DNA of 64,000 nucleotides from Edolisoma coerulescens (GCA_013397115.1 VWZW01005507.1:589660-653659), one strand, 5' to 3'. Counted from the first letter of the stretch, positions 1 through 13,310 are shown. Made by a program: numbers and translations. The notes: generated by a model from the sequence alone, not told the origin.

Positions 1-3000
1 GGGACATTTTATATAAACTTTAATTCTTTTTTCCTCCTACAACTTTACAAGTCATCTCCAGTCACCTTTTTACAGGGAAAGAACTGGAACCTCCAACGCA
101 AGGCTGCAAATCTTTTTGGAGCAAGACCACACACACGATGAAGCAAGATTATCAGAGCTGTTTTTCAGAGACCTGGAAAAGAGCCTGTATCCAAAAGCTT
201 AATGGCTAGTCTCAGCAGTCAGCCTGATAAAAGATATCATCTGCTCTTACCAGTCTTGCTTCTTAACTTAAAAAAAAAAAAAAAAGGAATGTTTTATATA
301 TAAGCAGCTAATTGGCAACATTTACTAGCGATTCACAAGAGGTGGCACTGAGGCCTAACTCTATCACATGGTGCTAACTGGAGTCCAGGGCCTCCTTAAG
401 ATATCAAATGGATTGTCAAATGGGAATGCTGTACATACTTACAGGATAATACATCAAAGTATATGATTAATTTTATCAACAATAACAGGCTTGAAGTACA
501 AGCTGAGTTTCAGTTTGCAGTCACAGAAATGAGTGTACAATCACACAGCTGGCCTGCTGCACATCAGGCAATCCATTTCTCTTCTTTTTGTGAAGCTGAG
601 CTTTAAACCATGTTGTGTCATTTATAAATCACCACACTGAAACCTGCTGATTACACCATGCATGCCAGGACTCAACTAATTTCCAGACACAGTGGAAACC
701 ACAGAATGGTTCTTGGGCCCTTCAGACTATTAAGAGATAAGCAAATTACTTGATACTTCATAGTAATATACAGCTAGATGTAAATTACAGCGTGGAAGAG
801 GTGGTTAAGCCCTTTGTTATTCAAAACAATTTTACATATTGTCTTTTTCAAATCAGCATCATAGCAAAGCCACAAATGGCACCAACAATCGTGCTGACCA
901 GGGACAGAAAACTACCACTGCCAGACACTGCTTCCAGTGTAGGAGCTGAGTAACAGAGGGGATGAGACAGCACAGGATTCATCCCCACTCCCACCTGAGC
1001 ATGGACTGCACCCCAGCTGCCCACCCCGACAGGCACAGGATAAATCCCACTGCCATTGCTGTACCAGGGACAAGATAGACACAGACCTTTGCTTCCATTC
1101 TACTCGTCTACCTCTAACCCAAAGCTGAAGCCAAGGAAAAAATCCATGATGAGCAAATGCACAGCTGCCCCACGATGTCCTGCTCCCACCACAGCCTCTG
1201 CACCTGTGCACTCAACGAACCTTGCTCCTGGAGCCTGGGCAGCAAGGAGACCACAACAACAAAGGGGCTCCACACACAGCTGACCCGTGAATGGCACTGC
1301 CAGAGCACCGCCAGGAAAAGGAACCCCAGAGGGAGGGGATAGCAAACGTTTTCTGTTTGTTTCTAAAAACTCAAACATTCAATTGCTATAAGAGAACACA
1401 ATAAAAAAAATAATGGAGCAATATTTAGATCTAGCAACTGCCAAAGCCAACAATAGGAACCTCTCTGGTGCCCAGCATGGGCAGTCAGCTGTACAGTATG
1501 CTAAAAGTTGAAATAGTTTATTCTTGCTGTAGCAAAAGAATTTGTGATTGGAAGCACTGCAGCAGAATTCCACGCAGAGCAGTAAGTTCTGCCTTAATAC
1601 AAGGACTGCTAGACCATTTGGAAGGTAAATAAAATGGCCAGCATTCACATGGGGACACAGCAAAGAGGGAGAGGGAAGAGCAGTACTGTTGTTCTTTTCT
1701 TGGAGAGTTGTCTTGATAGGTTTTAGACCACAAAGTGCTTCTGGCCAAATCACATGGATCAATTCATCCTAATTCTGGCACCAGGAAGAAGACATGTTCT
1801 TAGAGACATTCCTAAAAATCCCACAGCAAGCAAGGAGGGAGAGTGGGGGGTTTGTCCATCCAAGTGCAAACACCTGCATTAGGGCCTTCAAACCATACAC
1901 ATGGATTGCACAAGGAACACAGAAATTACACAGGGACTACAATTTAAGCTGACCATTGCAATTTCCCAGTGGCAAACACATTTTACAATGTCTTTGTTTT
2001 ATTTTAAGAGGGGAAAAAACCCAACCAAACCCTGCCTCTTTCCTTCTTTTTTTCTTATGAGTTCAGTGATGAGGGTTAAGGTTTGGATTGACAAGCAGAA
2101 ACATGAGCACAGCTGAGGGAATAGCAAACTAAGAAAGCTACGAAAACTTTATAGCTAGGGCAATACAACAGGGACCTGCATCCTCACATTTCTATTTCTG
2201 TTTCATGCAGGCCAGAACATTTGTCTTTTTCTTTGCTGCTGCCTTACGTATACTTTAATTGCATCATGCTAACAAGCAGTTGACATTTTACAACATGTTG
2301 GAACAAGGGATTCATGTTTTAAGGGATGTAAAGGCTGTGGTGTCAAGCTGCTTTTTTTAAGGAACATTGTTGTTGACAGGGTGTTGTAAGAGGAGCAGTA
2401 AAAGCCATGTCCAAGTTGATGTGGGGAAGAGAGTATTCCAAATTTTGAGATTCTGTATCTGATAAGATTTTGATTGTGTGTTGAAATGACAGTTACACAT
2501 CACTCCTCTTTCCCACACCACTCAATCTTTTATATTATTTCCTCCGTTCAAGTTAGAATATTAAATGAAGATCTCCAAACCCACAAAGCCATTTAATGAA
2601 AAAAAGGAAATTCAAAAAAAATCAACATATACCCATATCCCAGCTGCAAAGATTTGCAGAATGCTCTAACAGAAGCCCATGGTTGCCACAGAAAACAAAC
2701 AAAAACCTTCTGTAAAACAGGCTGTGGCAGGAACAGAGGGAAAAACCTCGGAAAATACTTTGATCACAGCAGTAACTGCCTCATTCACCCTGGTGGAACC
2801 CACTCTTTGCTTCTGAGGCATCGCTGGTTCCTTCCCCACTGACTCAGGAGGGATAAAAACCTGCCACTGCAGAGCAGGAACAGCAAAATCATTGCACCAA
2901 AACAATCAGCCAAAATCAGGGGATTAAAACTGGACGTGCACTCCCTTCTCCACACTCAGAAGGTGCCACTAGGGAGGCCCTCTGGCCTTTTCCAGGGCTC

Positions 3001-5102
3001 CCAAGCACAGCAGGGTTCAAGGGATACCCTTCCCAGAGTGCCACACAAAGGAAAGTGGTAAAGTGGCAGAACATACGGGGATTTCTTGCAAGTGGGCCCA
3101 AGTTTTGGGCTCAAAAAGTAGAAAATATATACACAGAACAGAAATTAGGTGCTAAACCCTAGCTACTGTGCAACCCATGAAAATAGAACAGAAATAGAAA
3201 ATAGAAATATAAATGTATTTATACTTGGTGAGAGCCGTGGGCTCTGCGTAGCACAATTCTGTGAAGGACTGCAAAGAAAGTACATCAAGCAGAAATACCA
3301 AGTGATGATTCCCAAAACTTTCACCTTGTGTTCTTAAGGATTAAACGTGAAAACTGAAAAAGGTGGCCTCAGTATGGCTACAGAATTATTTATTATGGTT
3401 TTTAGATGGGGACAGTTTGGCAGTATAAAAAGATTGTGACAACATAATAAAGTCAAGGCAAAATAATATAATCTCAATAAAACAAGTAGCATATTTCACA
3501 TTTAGTGTCTCTGTGTTATTTCCTTCATAAAACTCTGATCAAAACAGATTTTCTCCTCCATATCCTTTTCCATCACCGATATAAATAAAAAGAAAAAAAG
3601 AACAGAGTGACTCTCATTACAACTCACTTGGAGCATAATAAAGGATTTTGGAGAGTTGCATGTGTCCATTTTTGTCCTTTAAAACAAAGGTGGTAACTTA
3701 TCCAAGTCAGCTTTAAGTTTGCTACTGGCCCAGACTGAAGGGTCATCAGTGCCAGGAGAATCCACACTTGTGCATGTACAGGCACGTAGTGCTGTCCTAT
3801 TTATATTTTCATTTTAACTCCCTTGGTCCAAGATGCATCTGTAGCAACACAGGACTCATGGAACTCACTAAACTTTGTGCTGTTTCCCATTTTATAAAGC
3901 ATTCCTGTTGGAGCTTGTACATGATAAATGAGCTCTGCATATTTTCACATCATTTGAATGGTAATGGTTTCAGCACTGGAAACTTTTTATCCAAAGAAAA
4001 GTTCATGAACACACACAAATATTCATGATCTCACTATGGTCAAACGATCCGGGTTAGAACTGAATAAAAACATATACAGACATTTAATACAGGACTGGAG
4101 TAAAGAAATTCCAATCTTGAGAGTATTAAATATTTCTAGGATAAACAATAAAAAAACTATGATGACATTTTCAGTTTGATGTATTTAGAGATGTAATAGA
4201 TAATAAGACTAAATAAACAAGAATAATTTATAAAGGAAATATGCAAACTTGCAGAGAGACAAACATATACCTTCATCCAAGTGGTTGGACTATATGATGT
4301 AAACAGCTGAAATTTGGATTTCATTTAATAAGACAGTTTTGGCAAAGATTTTAATTCATCACCTGAATCTTCTAGTCAATTTCAGTGTAAAAATTAAGCC
4401 TCACTCAAACTTTATGCTAACCCTGTTTCATTTTGTAATGGTTTCCAATAAAACGCCACATAAAACTTCATGGATCATTCTTATTTACAGTGATTTTCTG
4501 TGAAGTTTTATATAAAAGATTACCCAATATAATTTAAAAAAAAAAAAAAAAGGTAAATTGTCAAGCACTTCTTTCTAACTGACACTGGAAAAAGAAAAAA
4601 AAAAGGATCAGCCCAAAGCATCCTGTATTGAAATTATGTTGTCAGTTCAGTGCGTTCTCAAAACAAAGCCTTATACAAGAATTTCACTTAGGACTTCTAG
4701 GCAGCCACTTGGAGGCTGTGTAAAGTTGCACCCCAATACAGAAAGGCCTTGCTCATTTCATCTTGTACATATTTAATCCTGGGATTGTGCCCACTTTAAT
4801 GAAGCTTGCCATGGAAAAATTGTAAGGCATACTTTCATACTCTTCAAAGTAAATTTGCTATCATTCTGATGAAAGAAATTCTCCACTTGAAACAGCTCAA
4901 CAGCAACAATTTGGGGTTTTTTTACTTATAACAATACAGGCAATAGTCTGCATAGGCACTTTATAACCCCCTTGAAACCTAAATCTCCTAAAGCTATGAA
5001 TAAATTCCTTCCAAAAGAAAGATGCTTCTCTCCAGACATTCTTCGAATTCCCCATGATCATTACTGAACAGAGGGACTATTCATGGTGATCTTATCACTT
5101 AC
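1..5102. other. AT-rich stretch with no supported gene
   Basis: No reading frame here is both long and bounded by convincing splice signals on either strand. The stretch contains A-runs at about 270-285 and 4536-4551 and a GC-richer patch at about 940-1340 whose overlapping open frames on both strands look like a composition effect. Several AATAAA-like hexamers occur near 3440-3490, but AT-rich DNA gives these by chance and no terminal exon is attached. It could be intron, intergenic DNA or an untranslated region. Confidence 0.6.
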
Positions 5103-5194
5103 TCCCACATATTATATATAGTCCAAAGTCTGCTCCAGTGCAGGCAGGTGGAATGCAAATGATTTCATCTGGCCTGCATTCGGCCCTCACGGAC
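5103..5194 (-). CDS. Candidate internal exon, unidentified; alternatively an octamer/E-box regulatory element
   Basis: The minus strand has a donor GGGA|GTAAGTGAT at the low-coordinate end and a moderately pyrimidine-rich acceptor ending TTTGTAATTAG at the high end. Between them is 92 nt with one open frame whose middle reads ECRPDEIICIPPACTGADFG, with four cysteines in all. I do not recognise the family. The frame enters after one base and leaves after one base of a codon. The patch is GC-richer than its surroundings. On the plus strand it contains a CAGGTG E-box at 5145-5150 and a perfect octamer ATGCAAAT at 5153-5160, so a conserved non-coding element is an equally good explanation. A 30-codon open frame arises by chance often enough that this stays tentative. 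Confidence 0.2.
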
Positions 5195-6642
5195 CTAATT
5201 ACAAAGCTGGATGGAATGAGCTCAGGGAGAACACATGAAATAATTTACAGTACTGTTATTCTGCGGTTTGAGAGCGTCACAAACCCAGTTGCATCAGTTT
5301 GCTTGTTCAGAGCCAACCAAATCTCTCTCTGATCTCTTATGTTTGCCAAAAATTAAGAATACAGAAAGAAAGCAATGAATTCCTATTTGTCACTGTTTAC
5401 AACAGATGGATCGTGAGAGCTTAAAAACCACAGCTCAGCTGCAGAATCACAACCAGCATTTTAGAAGTGAGCTCTGAGCCTTTACTGGCCATGCTAAACT
5501 GCCCAGCAGGAAATAGTTAATACTTGTTCCCCCTCTGCTTTCTCCACAAGACTCTAGTAACAACTTGCATTCCTGCTTTTTGCAGGCTAAAATTTCTCCC
5601 AGGGATACCATTTCTTTGAAGACTATTCATTATGAATCAGGCAACGAGTGTGATTTTGAAATCGATGTGAATTCTGTCCCTAACTTAGGAAGAACTAGGA
5701 TTTAATCCAAAGAATGTTACCCATATGCTATTTAACATTATCTGTAATGTAAACTGTGATGTGAAATACAGTCTGACTGTTGAAAGAACCAGAGAATTGT
5801 CTAGCAGCTTCCTGGTTCACCACATTTCCAAAATTTGTCTGCTATGAACTCGAGCTCAGTTTTTGTCAATTCCCTACAAAAGAACATTTTAATCAAAATA
5901 ATAATAAAATTATAAGACATGAAAGTCTAATAAGTTGTTTCACCATGCAAAACCAGGAACATTCCTATGTATAAATTTTCACCAATGGTGTATCTGGCTG
6001 GTGTCAGGTTGTCAAAATGATTGACTTGATGAAGTCTGGAAATAGGAGTGACAGGAAATTACAGAAAGAATGGATTTTTGGACACTTTAAAAACAGAGCT
6101 TCTTGGCTCAAAGCATCTGATCGTGAATATAGGAGATGAAAGATGCTTTTAAAGAGCTTTAAAACAGGAGAAAAGGGAATTATCCACAGAACTAGACCTG
6201 AGCATCCCATACCAGATATCCAGGGCTTCCTGGTCAGCACAAGACCTCACCATAGGCAGCTGAGATCCCCAACGTGATTCGGTTCAGCAGCAGTTTTAAT
6301 CCCAGAGCTATCCCTGGCTGTACAGTGGAGCCTGTCTGGACTTACAGACTCCATGGGATAGCCTTGACTACACCACAGACATAAATGGTCATTCACTGTG
6401 GAAGCTCCTCACAGAGGAACTCCCCACTCTTGGGATATCTCTTCCCATTCACACAAATCTCTCGGTTTTGCTTCCAGTGAATTTTGAACAGGGAATTTTG
6501 AAGAGGGGATGCTTTACCAGATTCTGTTGCAGTTGCATATTTTGAATGCAAAGTTTCTGTTCTTACCATTTATTAAAAGATTCTTCAACGCTTCATAACT
6601 TCTCTGTAGGTATTTGAACCATTCTGCTCATTTTAAGAGGAC
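5195..6642. other. No supported gene
   Basis: Ordinary AT-rich DNA. Around 6251-6400 two minus-strand frames overlap upstream of a possible donor (CTATG|GTGAGG). Neither has a good acceptor, so no exon is called. Confidence 0.6.
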
Positions 6643-6832
6643 TGTGAGTCACTGGAACAAGTTGTCCAGAGAAGCTGTGGTTGCCCCATCCCTGGAAGCG
6701 TTTAAGGCCAGGTTGGATTGAGTTCTGATCAACCTCATGTAGTGGAAAGTGTCCCTGCCCATGGCTGAAACAAGATGATCTTTAAGATCCCTTCCCACCC
6801 AGGCTACTCCATGATTCATTTAATTCTATAGG
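6643..6832 (+). mobile_element. CR1 LINE, 5'-truncated 3' end
   Basis: The block beginning GTGAGTCACTGGAACAAG and containing CATCCCTGGAAG and GATCTTTAAGATCCCTTCCC matches the 3' terminal part of avian CR1 elements in sense orientation. It ends in the characteristic 'ccatgattcatttaattcta' type tail. It is about 190 bp long and is a dead 5'-truncated copy with no reverse transcriptase reading frame. Its divergence from the usual CR1 3' end suggests an old insertion. Confidence 0.88.
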
Positions 6833-9147
6833 TTAAGTTAAAAAAAGAAAAAATGGTATTTTGCTACATTTGTCAGCATTTCTGACAGCCTGTGCAGTTT
6901 TATGGCTTTTTTTTTTCAGTAGTGAAGAGTAAGAATTTACAGAAAACAATCCTCTTAAATACTTCAGTATTCCAATTTTCCACAGTAATAGGCTGTGGCA
7001 TAAGTCTGTGGCAAAAAAAGCCAACAATTTCTCTGCCAAAAAGTCAGAATCTGATAGGTGCATAATAAATTAAAAAGAAATATAAGCTATTATCTGACAC
7101 GTAAGACATCCCCCAACTGCACTTTGGAATTAAAATGGTGCTTTATATGAATCACTGTGTATTAGGCTAGTTTTGCCTTTATTTGATGTGTACCCATCTT
7201 ATTTGCAGTGCTACAAAACAGAACTGAATAAACAAATGGTTCACAACTGATTAATGCAACTCAACTGGTACATGGTTTATTTCTTTTGTGTTTAGAAAGG
7301 AAAATGTCTCACACGTCCCCCAACTGCACTCACCATAATTTAACATAAATCATCCAGGCAGCCTCTAAGTCGATGAACCTTTGCTTTTCATCAATTTGCC
7401 ATCCCCACCAGCAGCTCCGTGCCATCCATTCATATCACCCATTTCTCCATGCTATCAGCAGCCTTCCCCCCATCTATACAAAGCTTTTTGACTTTACATC
7501 ACTGCAAGATCCCAGTTTAACCCTTCTCCCTTAATTAGAAGGGCTGTTAATTCAGGCAGATACCATTGACTTAGAATCTGATGCATTTCAAATAAAACAA
7601 TAACAGTCCCATCCTTACAGCTTCAATCTATCCATAAAAAAAATCATTTGTATGATTTTATTGCAGTATTTTCCAGTGTCTTGTGCTGTTCCTGCATGCT
7701 ACTGTGTGAGTGAAAGAAAATTCCACTGTCACTCCCATAAATGTTCTCCAGTTAAAAATAAATCAGACAAATAAATAACAAAAATAAAAGTGACCAAGAG
7801 TGCAGCTTCACACAGTGCAACTGCTCATAAAGGATGTGCTGACAGGTCCTAAGTGACTGAATGCATAAAGGAGACCTTAAAAATAATGTTAAAATCTTCT
7901 GTATTTCACTGGGAGTTTTCTGCTGTGTTTCAATTTCAGCATACTAAGGCTAGTCCAGGAGTGCTTGAAACAACCTTGTAACCTTTGAGATAACTCAGAT
8001 ACTCTGAGGGATGCAAAAAGAGTCTGATAACAAAGAAAGTGCCAAAAATGTTAAAATACTTCTTCAAAGAATTTAAATATTTCTTTGCTGCTTTTATTTA
8101 TCAAAAAATATATTTTTTTCTACCCTGCAGCCTAACCTGCAGTGGAAGATTGATTAACCTTCGCTCTATCAGTTTTGCATCATTGAGATACAAAGAACAT
8201 ATCCTGTTGTAGAGTAGATAAATCAATTTTTACTAAGATGGCTGCTTTCACCCTTGGGCTTGTACTGGTTCAATCGCATTAGCCAGCGAAATAAATGAAC
8301 GTGTTACAATATTAACTGGCAAAATCAGAATCAATACAACTTGAATTCAGGTGAGAGTTGAATCGTAACTATCAAAACCAACCAGAAACTAAATCTGAAA
8401 GAACATTTCTCATCCAAAGAAGTCTGAGTTGCACAAAGAAGCGTATGGAATCATTAATTATATGGATTTGTGCTTGGATAAGTAAAGGTTTGCTGGTTTG
8501 TTTACCCCAGTGTTGGGCCACTTCACACACAGCTCCTGATGCCGCAGGATGGACACGACGCACGCACAGCAAGGGCATAGCTCTGACGGTGCTGCCCTCC
8601 CTGTGGGAAACCCACCCTCCTCCTAAGGATACAACTGCCTCGCCCTGGCCTGCTGGGCACAACAAAATCATTAAATCATTATGCCAGAACGACTCATCCT
8701 GAGCACAGGGGAAAGGAAAGAAGCCAAAGAGGGGAAATACATTGCTCTTTGCCTCCCCAAGGTCTTGCACTTCCACAGCTCAGGCTGTAGCGCCTCGTCC
8801 TCTCTTACCAAGCAACTCCACCTGTGGATCCGGTGCCAGTCACTGCTCTGGCTGAGGCTGACCCTTGGAAACAGAGGGCATTCCTTATCCATCATATCTG
8901 CCCTCCTGGCATGCAGCTAGCCCTGGCTGCAAACCTGGGAAATGATTGTAAGCACATGCCATTCTACCACACTTGCCCTCTCCCCTTATACATCTCTCCA
9001 TTCATTTTTAAGCAAGCCAACAGTGCTTTAACAGGCACAGTCTCTGCATTAAAGACAGGCTAAGCTGTGCCTAAAATCTGCAAGCAAAGTGCTAAATTCA
9101 AGACAGATAAACACTGTGAGAAATCACAGCATAATGTAAATAAATAC
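6833..9147. other. No supported gene; GC-richer patch near 8510-8920
   Basis: The first 1.6 kb is AT-rich and featureless to my reading. From about 8510 to 8920 the composition rises, and open frames appear on both strands over the same bases, typical of stop-codon depletion by GC content. No paired splice sites or repeat family were recognised. Confidence 0.55.
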
Positions 9148-9269
9148 CTGTGTCTGCATCATCACAACATCATCATGGCACTGGATCATCACTGCCTGTT
9201 GCTCCTGAACACCACCTAACCAAGAAACCAAATTATCCAGTGCTGCCTCTGCAGTTGTTTTCCATTTTG
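9148..9269 (-). CDS. Candidate internal coding exon, unidentified (best-supported exon inside the desert)
   Basis: Read on the minus strand, a 19-base T tract followed by CCCTTGGATCAG forms a strong polypyrimidine tract and acceptor. The segment ends in ACACAG|GTATTTATT, an acceptable donor. Between them lie 122 nt that stay open as two bases plus 40 codons. The peptide begins KWKTTAEAALDNLVSWLGGV and ends in MMQTQ. It looks helical and hydrophilic, with a Trp-Leu pair spaced as in spectrin-type helices, but I cannot assign a family. The exon would enter in phase 1 and leave in phase 0. No neighbouring exon with compatible phase was securely found, so whether it belongs to the gene whose first exon lies at 63.26 kb is unknown. 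Chance cannot be excluded because the T tract alone supplies much of the acceptor score. Confidence 0.35.
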
Positions 9270-9281
9270 CTGATCCAAGGG

Positions 9282-9300
9282 AAAAAAAAAAAAAAAAAAA
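9282..9300. repeat. A19 homopolymer
   Basis: Nineteen A on the plus strand followed by an A/G-rich run. On the minus strand it is the polypyrimidine tract in front of the exon candidate ending at 9269. It could instead be the tail of an old retroposed copy, but no source sequence or target-site duplication was seen. Confidence 0.9.
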
Positions 9301-12300
9301 GGAAGAAGAAAACAGAAAAGAAAACATCCAGCCAAAATATGACAAAGATAAGTTACTTGCCTTCTAATTTTGCCAAAATCTTCTAGGAAATGAAATCAGA
9401 ATTCCCCTGTGCTGCATTGCAAACGGAAATGCCACGCTCTGAGAGCACTAAATGAATGTTACACTGCAGCTGAGCAGGACAATAAAAGCATTGTGACAAA
9501 CAGTCTCAGTGCCCCACCACACAGACTATTTTCCAGTTATCCTTAAAAGCAGAGACAAGCCAAAAGGAATAATAATATTGATTCTGCTTGACATACATTT
9601 CCTACCAGACAACAGACTACTGTGGAAGAATGGCTGGTGACAGATTTTATACACAAACACAAAACAGCCCTGCCCAGCAGACCACCCAGATCATTAAACA
9701 CGATTCTATTGCATGTTCCCTGAAAACACTTGCAGAGCAGATCCATTCTGGAAGGAAAATTTTTATGGTTTAAATTCCAGAGAGTAAAAATTCCTAATCA
9801 CAGTCGTCACGTACTGGGCCCAATCTATAAAATTCTGTGTTTGTCTAGAGCAGGAAGTGGGCCTCGTGCTGATATTAAAGTAAGGACAAGAAGCACTCTG
9901 ATCTCACTGATACATGAACACTCAGTACTCGTTAGGGTGCACTATGGAGCAGTGGGACTGCACCCACCGCTCCTGTTCCTTGTGGGGTTTTTTAGCTGTA
10001 ACTACCCAGTATTGGCAGCAGACCCTTGGTACAGCACGAGCCACAACTTCCTTCCAATACCAGTCATGCAGCCGTCCTGATTCTGACACAGGTCCAGTCA
10101 CTCCTACGTTTCCCATATAGATGGAGTAACAAAATGGCCTTAAAAGTCCTCAGCAGCTCCACCTCTCCCTCTGGCAGCAGCAGTACTTGAATATGCCAAA
10201 TGTAGGAAAAGAAACTCCACAGGAAGCAGCAGTAAAGCTGATTAATTTTTAACTTGTTGGGGTTTTGTCTTTGAGAAATAGAAAATAATTTGAAAACAAT
10301 CCTATGTTTATAGCAGAAGTGGGAAACTATCTGCAAACACAGTCTAATCAATTTTTCTCCTTATGTGGATATATCCTGGAGCAATGCACACACTCCCAAA
10401 TCTCAAGATCCCTAACACAATAAGGTATGAGAGCACTCAGAAGAATATCCCAGTACAAGAAAATAAACATTTCTTTTTACTAATCTTAAAATATCATATC
10501 CACAAATGATGCTTTTTAGGGATAGAACGTAGAGAAAAGCTTTTTACAAAGCATTTAGTTTTACATTTATGAGAATTAATTCTGTAAAACTCAGCTGATA
10601 AGCTCCTGTTAATTATAATGCTTTCTGTGCATGCCTTTCATCTGAGGTTCTGGAAGCGCTTGGAAAATCTTAATTAGGTCTCAAAACACTACTGTGAAGA
10701 AGGCAAACTCTCTTTGCACAGAAGAAAAGGTGCAGACAGCTGATGTGATTTGCCAAGGGTCACCAAAGGGCTCTGGTGCTAAAGGGCACTCGGCAGACAA
10801 CAGCAGAGCTGTTCCCTCCCACACCCTCACCCCAGGTCACATCTCAGAACCAGCACATCTCTTACTCCTGTCCCTCACACAAAGGATTTGCAGTCACAGA
10901 TTGAACTGCAGGCCACGGAGGCTGAAGAGTTTTTCCCATGGAAGGTGCTCCTCCAGCTTGGGGCAGTTGTGTGAATTCCTCTCCTGTAAACCGAACTGGT
11001 CTACGCAGACACAACTGTTCATTAAAGCCAAAGCAAACTCTGGCTGGTGTAATTAAATGTTGTGCCTGGAAGGCTGAAATATCTTACAGTATCAAAGGTT
11101 TAAAATCTCATTTTCAGCCCTGCCTGATTGCTTAAACCACTACTATAAAACTATAATGGATAAAATCTCACCTGAAGCTGATTAAATCTTTACTGATGTA
11201 ATGGAAGAGTAACAAACAACCCATTTACATTTTTCTGTGAATATTTACCTGTACTGAAGCTTTGAGTTCTGCACTGGAACATTCTGCCTGCCAACTTCCT
11301 CTAACTTACACCCAAAACTTCAATTTCCCTCTGCCAATTGTCTGCTTCAACAAATCATAAACGTTGAAATATGCTTCAATTTGTTTAAAATGAAGACAGT
11401 AATTCAATCTGAAAGGATTCATGATAGCTGCAATACAAAAGTGAGGTGAGAAGATGACTAAGATGCAAAAGAAAAGATCTCATAAAAAACCACCAGAAAT
11501 AAGGCCAAACATGATTGGTTCTTTTGATTGCCATCTGAAATATATTCAGCTTTCTACACAGACTTGTATTAATGTGTCTAACAGGACAGGTGATGAATAC
11601 ACACTGTGTGCTCCTAAGTAGAACCAGATCCACTCAGACACCCCAAAATCCCCCCTTTTCACAAGTGATGAGCACACACAGCACGAAACCCTCGTGCTCA
11701 CCAAGAAAAGCAGGTTCTGGTGACAGCACATCTGACATGGAACCTCTCCTGAAATGCTGACATTCACCATGGGTCCTGACCGACAGCTCAGCCTTGGGAG
11801 CTGAAAATCAGTTTCTCACTGTCAGTTTGTACTCAACCAGCTTTAACCTTTACCTAAACCAAAACAAATCGTGAGGAACACCCATGTATCAGTGAGATAC
11901 TGCTACTGAAACCAAAATATCCAGGATACCACTCATTCATTAGGCTGAGAGAAGTTAAATTTTTGAACAGGGAACAGACCACTAACAAATTATTCCACTT
12001 CTTTCACTTTTGGTCATAATTTCAGCTACTTCTTTAATCACTCCTTGACAATACAAGATGCATTTTCATTCATTTTAGGTATCATTCTGCTGCTTCACAC
12101 TAGTCATTAATTTGAAGCTCTTACATTTGGAACCATCATTTACTACTCAAACAGTACTTGGTGACACGCAGAGACTGAAGAGTTGTCAAACAGAATGACA
12201 CACAGTTTTTAAAAGCTAGCAAAGCAGTAAAAGCTTTAAGATTAAAAAGAACCCCAAAGAACCAGCCTTGCAAACAGTGCTTGGAAGGTGTAAATGTGGG

Positions 12301-13164
12301 CATAGTCAGCACTACCAGGAAAAAAAAAAGAAAGAGAAAACAAACCTTGAATGAAAACAAATTTTTAATACAGGCCTTCAATAAGTCTGATGTGCAGTGC
12401 TTCTACTGATAAAAGGTTGAAGTACCCCTTTGGTCCACAATAAAAGCTGAGTTAAAATGTTTCTCACAGAGGTCCCACTGAGATGAAAACCCTGAGGAGA
12501 AAGCAAAGATCTGATTCCAAATTAAACCAAATAAAACCAAGGTCACCCCAGTACTTCCACATACCAAGAGCAAGAAATCTGCGGTTGTGACACCACCATC
12601 CCTCTGGTACTATGGAGAAAGGGCCACTGCCAGCCCCCAAAATGAGCTGCATTCCAGGAGATTATACTTCCCGTGAAAATAGAGATGTCTCAATTTACTG
12701 TTGTGTTTAGAGACAAGCACAACTGAAAAAAATCCCAATACTAAGAATATACGAGTGTGCGTTGGCCCCAAAGGGCACTGCAAATTGGAGGAAAAAAAGA
12801 ATTCCAGTCTTCTAGCCCTCAGGCATGGGAACAGCTCTCATGAGAGTATCTGGACACATAATTCAAAACTCAGTCAATACTTGGAAAACATACAGAACAC
12901 ACTAATCCCCTGAATCCACTGGCCCCTTGTTTACAGCTATTCAGATTGCAAGGAAGCTGAAGATGGGCTGCATTAATTTTATATCGTGTTTTTTAATTAA
13001 ATCTTTCTGGCTACCCAGAACACAATTTTCTCTTCATAATATGAGTCTTTACTAGATGGCTGTGACTAGAACATGGATTCATCTCCATATATATAAAGAG
13101 ATCCAAATATACTACCCTTCACTAATGGGAAAAATCAGACAGCCCCATGTTAACTAACAACTCA
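9301..13164. other. No supported gene
   Basis: AT-rich DNA without matched splice-site pairs. A good minus-strand donor (ACAG|GTAAATATT) lies at 11248/11249 after a 24-codon open stretch, but no pyrimidine-rich acceptor precedes it. An AT-rich patch around 10560-10640 contains homeodomain-type TTAATTA cores and could be regulatory. Confidence 0.55.
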
Positions 13165-13310
13165 CCTGATCTTTCACAAACTTGACACACACATTTTAGC
13201 AGAACAGGGTGTCAGTAGCAGCTGGAACAGCAACACCTCGAGAAGAACTTCTGCTCCTGCTCTGTGACCATGGAATAGTCCAGGGGAAAACTGAACTGGC
13301 AAAACAGAAC
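13165..13310 (-). ncRNA. Candidate non-coding exon
   Basis: The minus strand shows an excellent acceptor, CTCTTCCCTTATCTCAG|G, and an excellent donor, AGATCAG|GTGAGTTG, 146 nt apart. All three frames between them contain stops, so if this is an exon it belongs to a non-coding transcript or an untranslated leader. It is also possible that the pairing of two good sites is accidental. There is no polyadenylation or promoter evidence to define a transcript. Confidence 0.2.

Noticed and set aside
70..172. Possible minus-strand terminal exon: acceptor GGCTCTTTTCCAG, 33 codons, TAA
   Set aside because: Short, no recognisable peptide and no following polyadenylation signal that stands out; too easily produced by chance.
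6251..6400. Two overlapping minus-strand frames before CTATG|GTGAGG
   Set aside because: Neither has a convincing acceptor and both cannot be right; composition effect is likely.
7106..7332. CCCCCAACTGCACT occurring twice about 210 bp apart
   Set aside because: Only 14 bp match and the flanks differ; probably coincidence.
9282..9330. A19 plus A/G run as the tail of a processed retrocopy
   Set aside because: No recognisable source sequence to its left and no target-site duplication.
11249..11320. Minus-strand donor ACAG|GTAAATATT after LEEVGRQNVPVQNSKLQY
   Set aside because: No pyrimidine-rich acceptor; the sequence upstream is purine-rich and the frame closes at a TGA a few codons further up.
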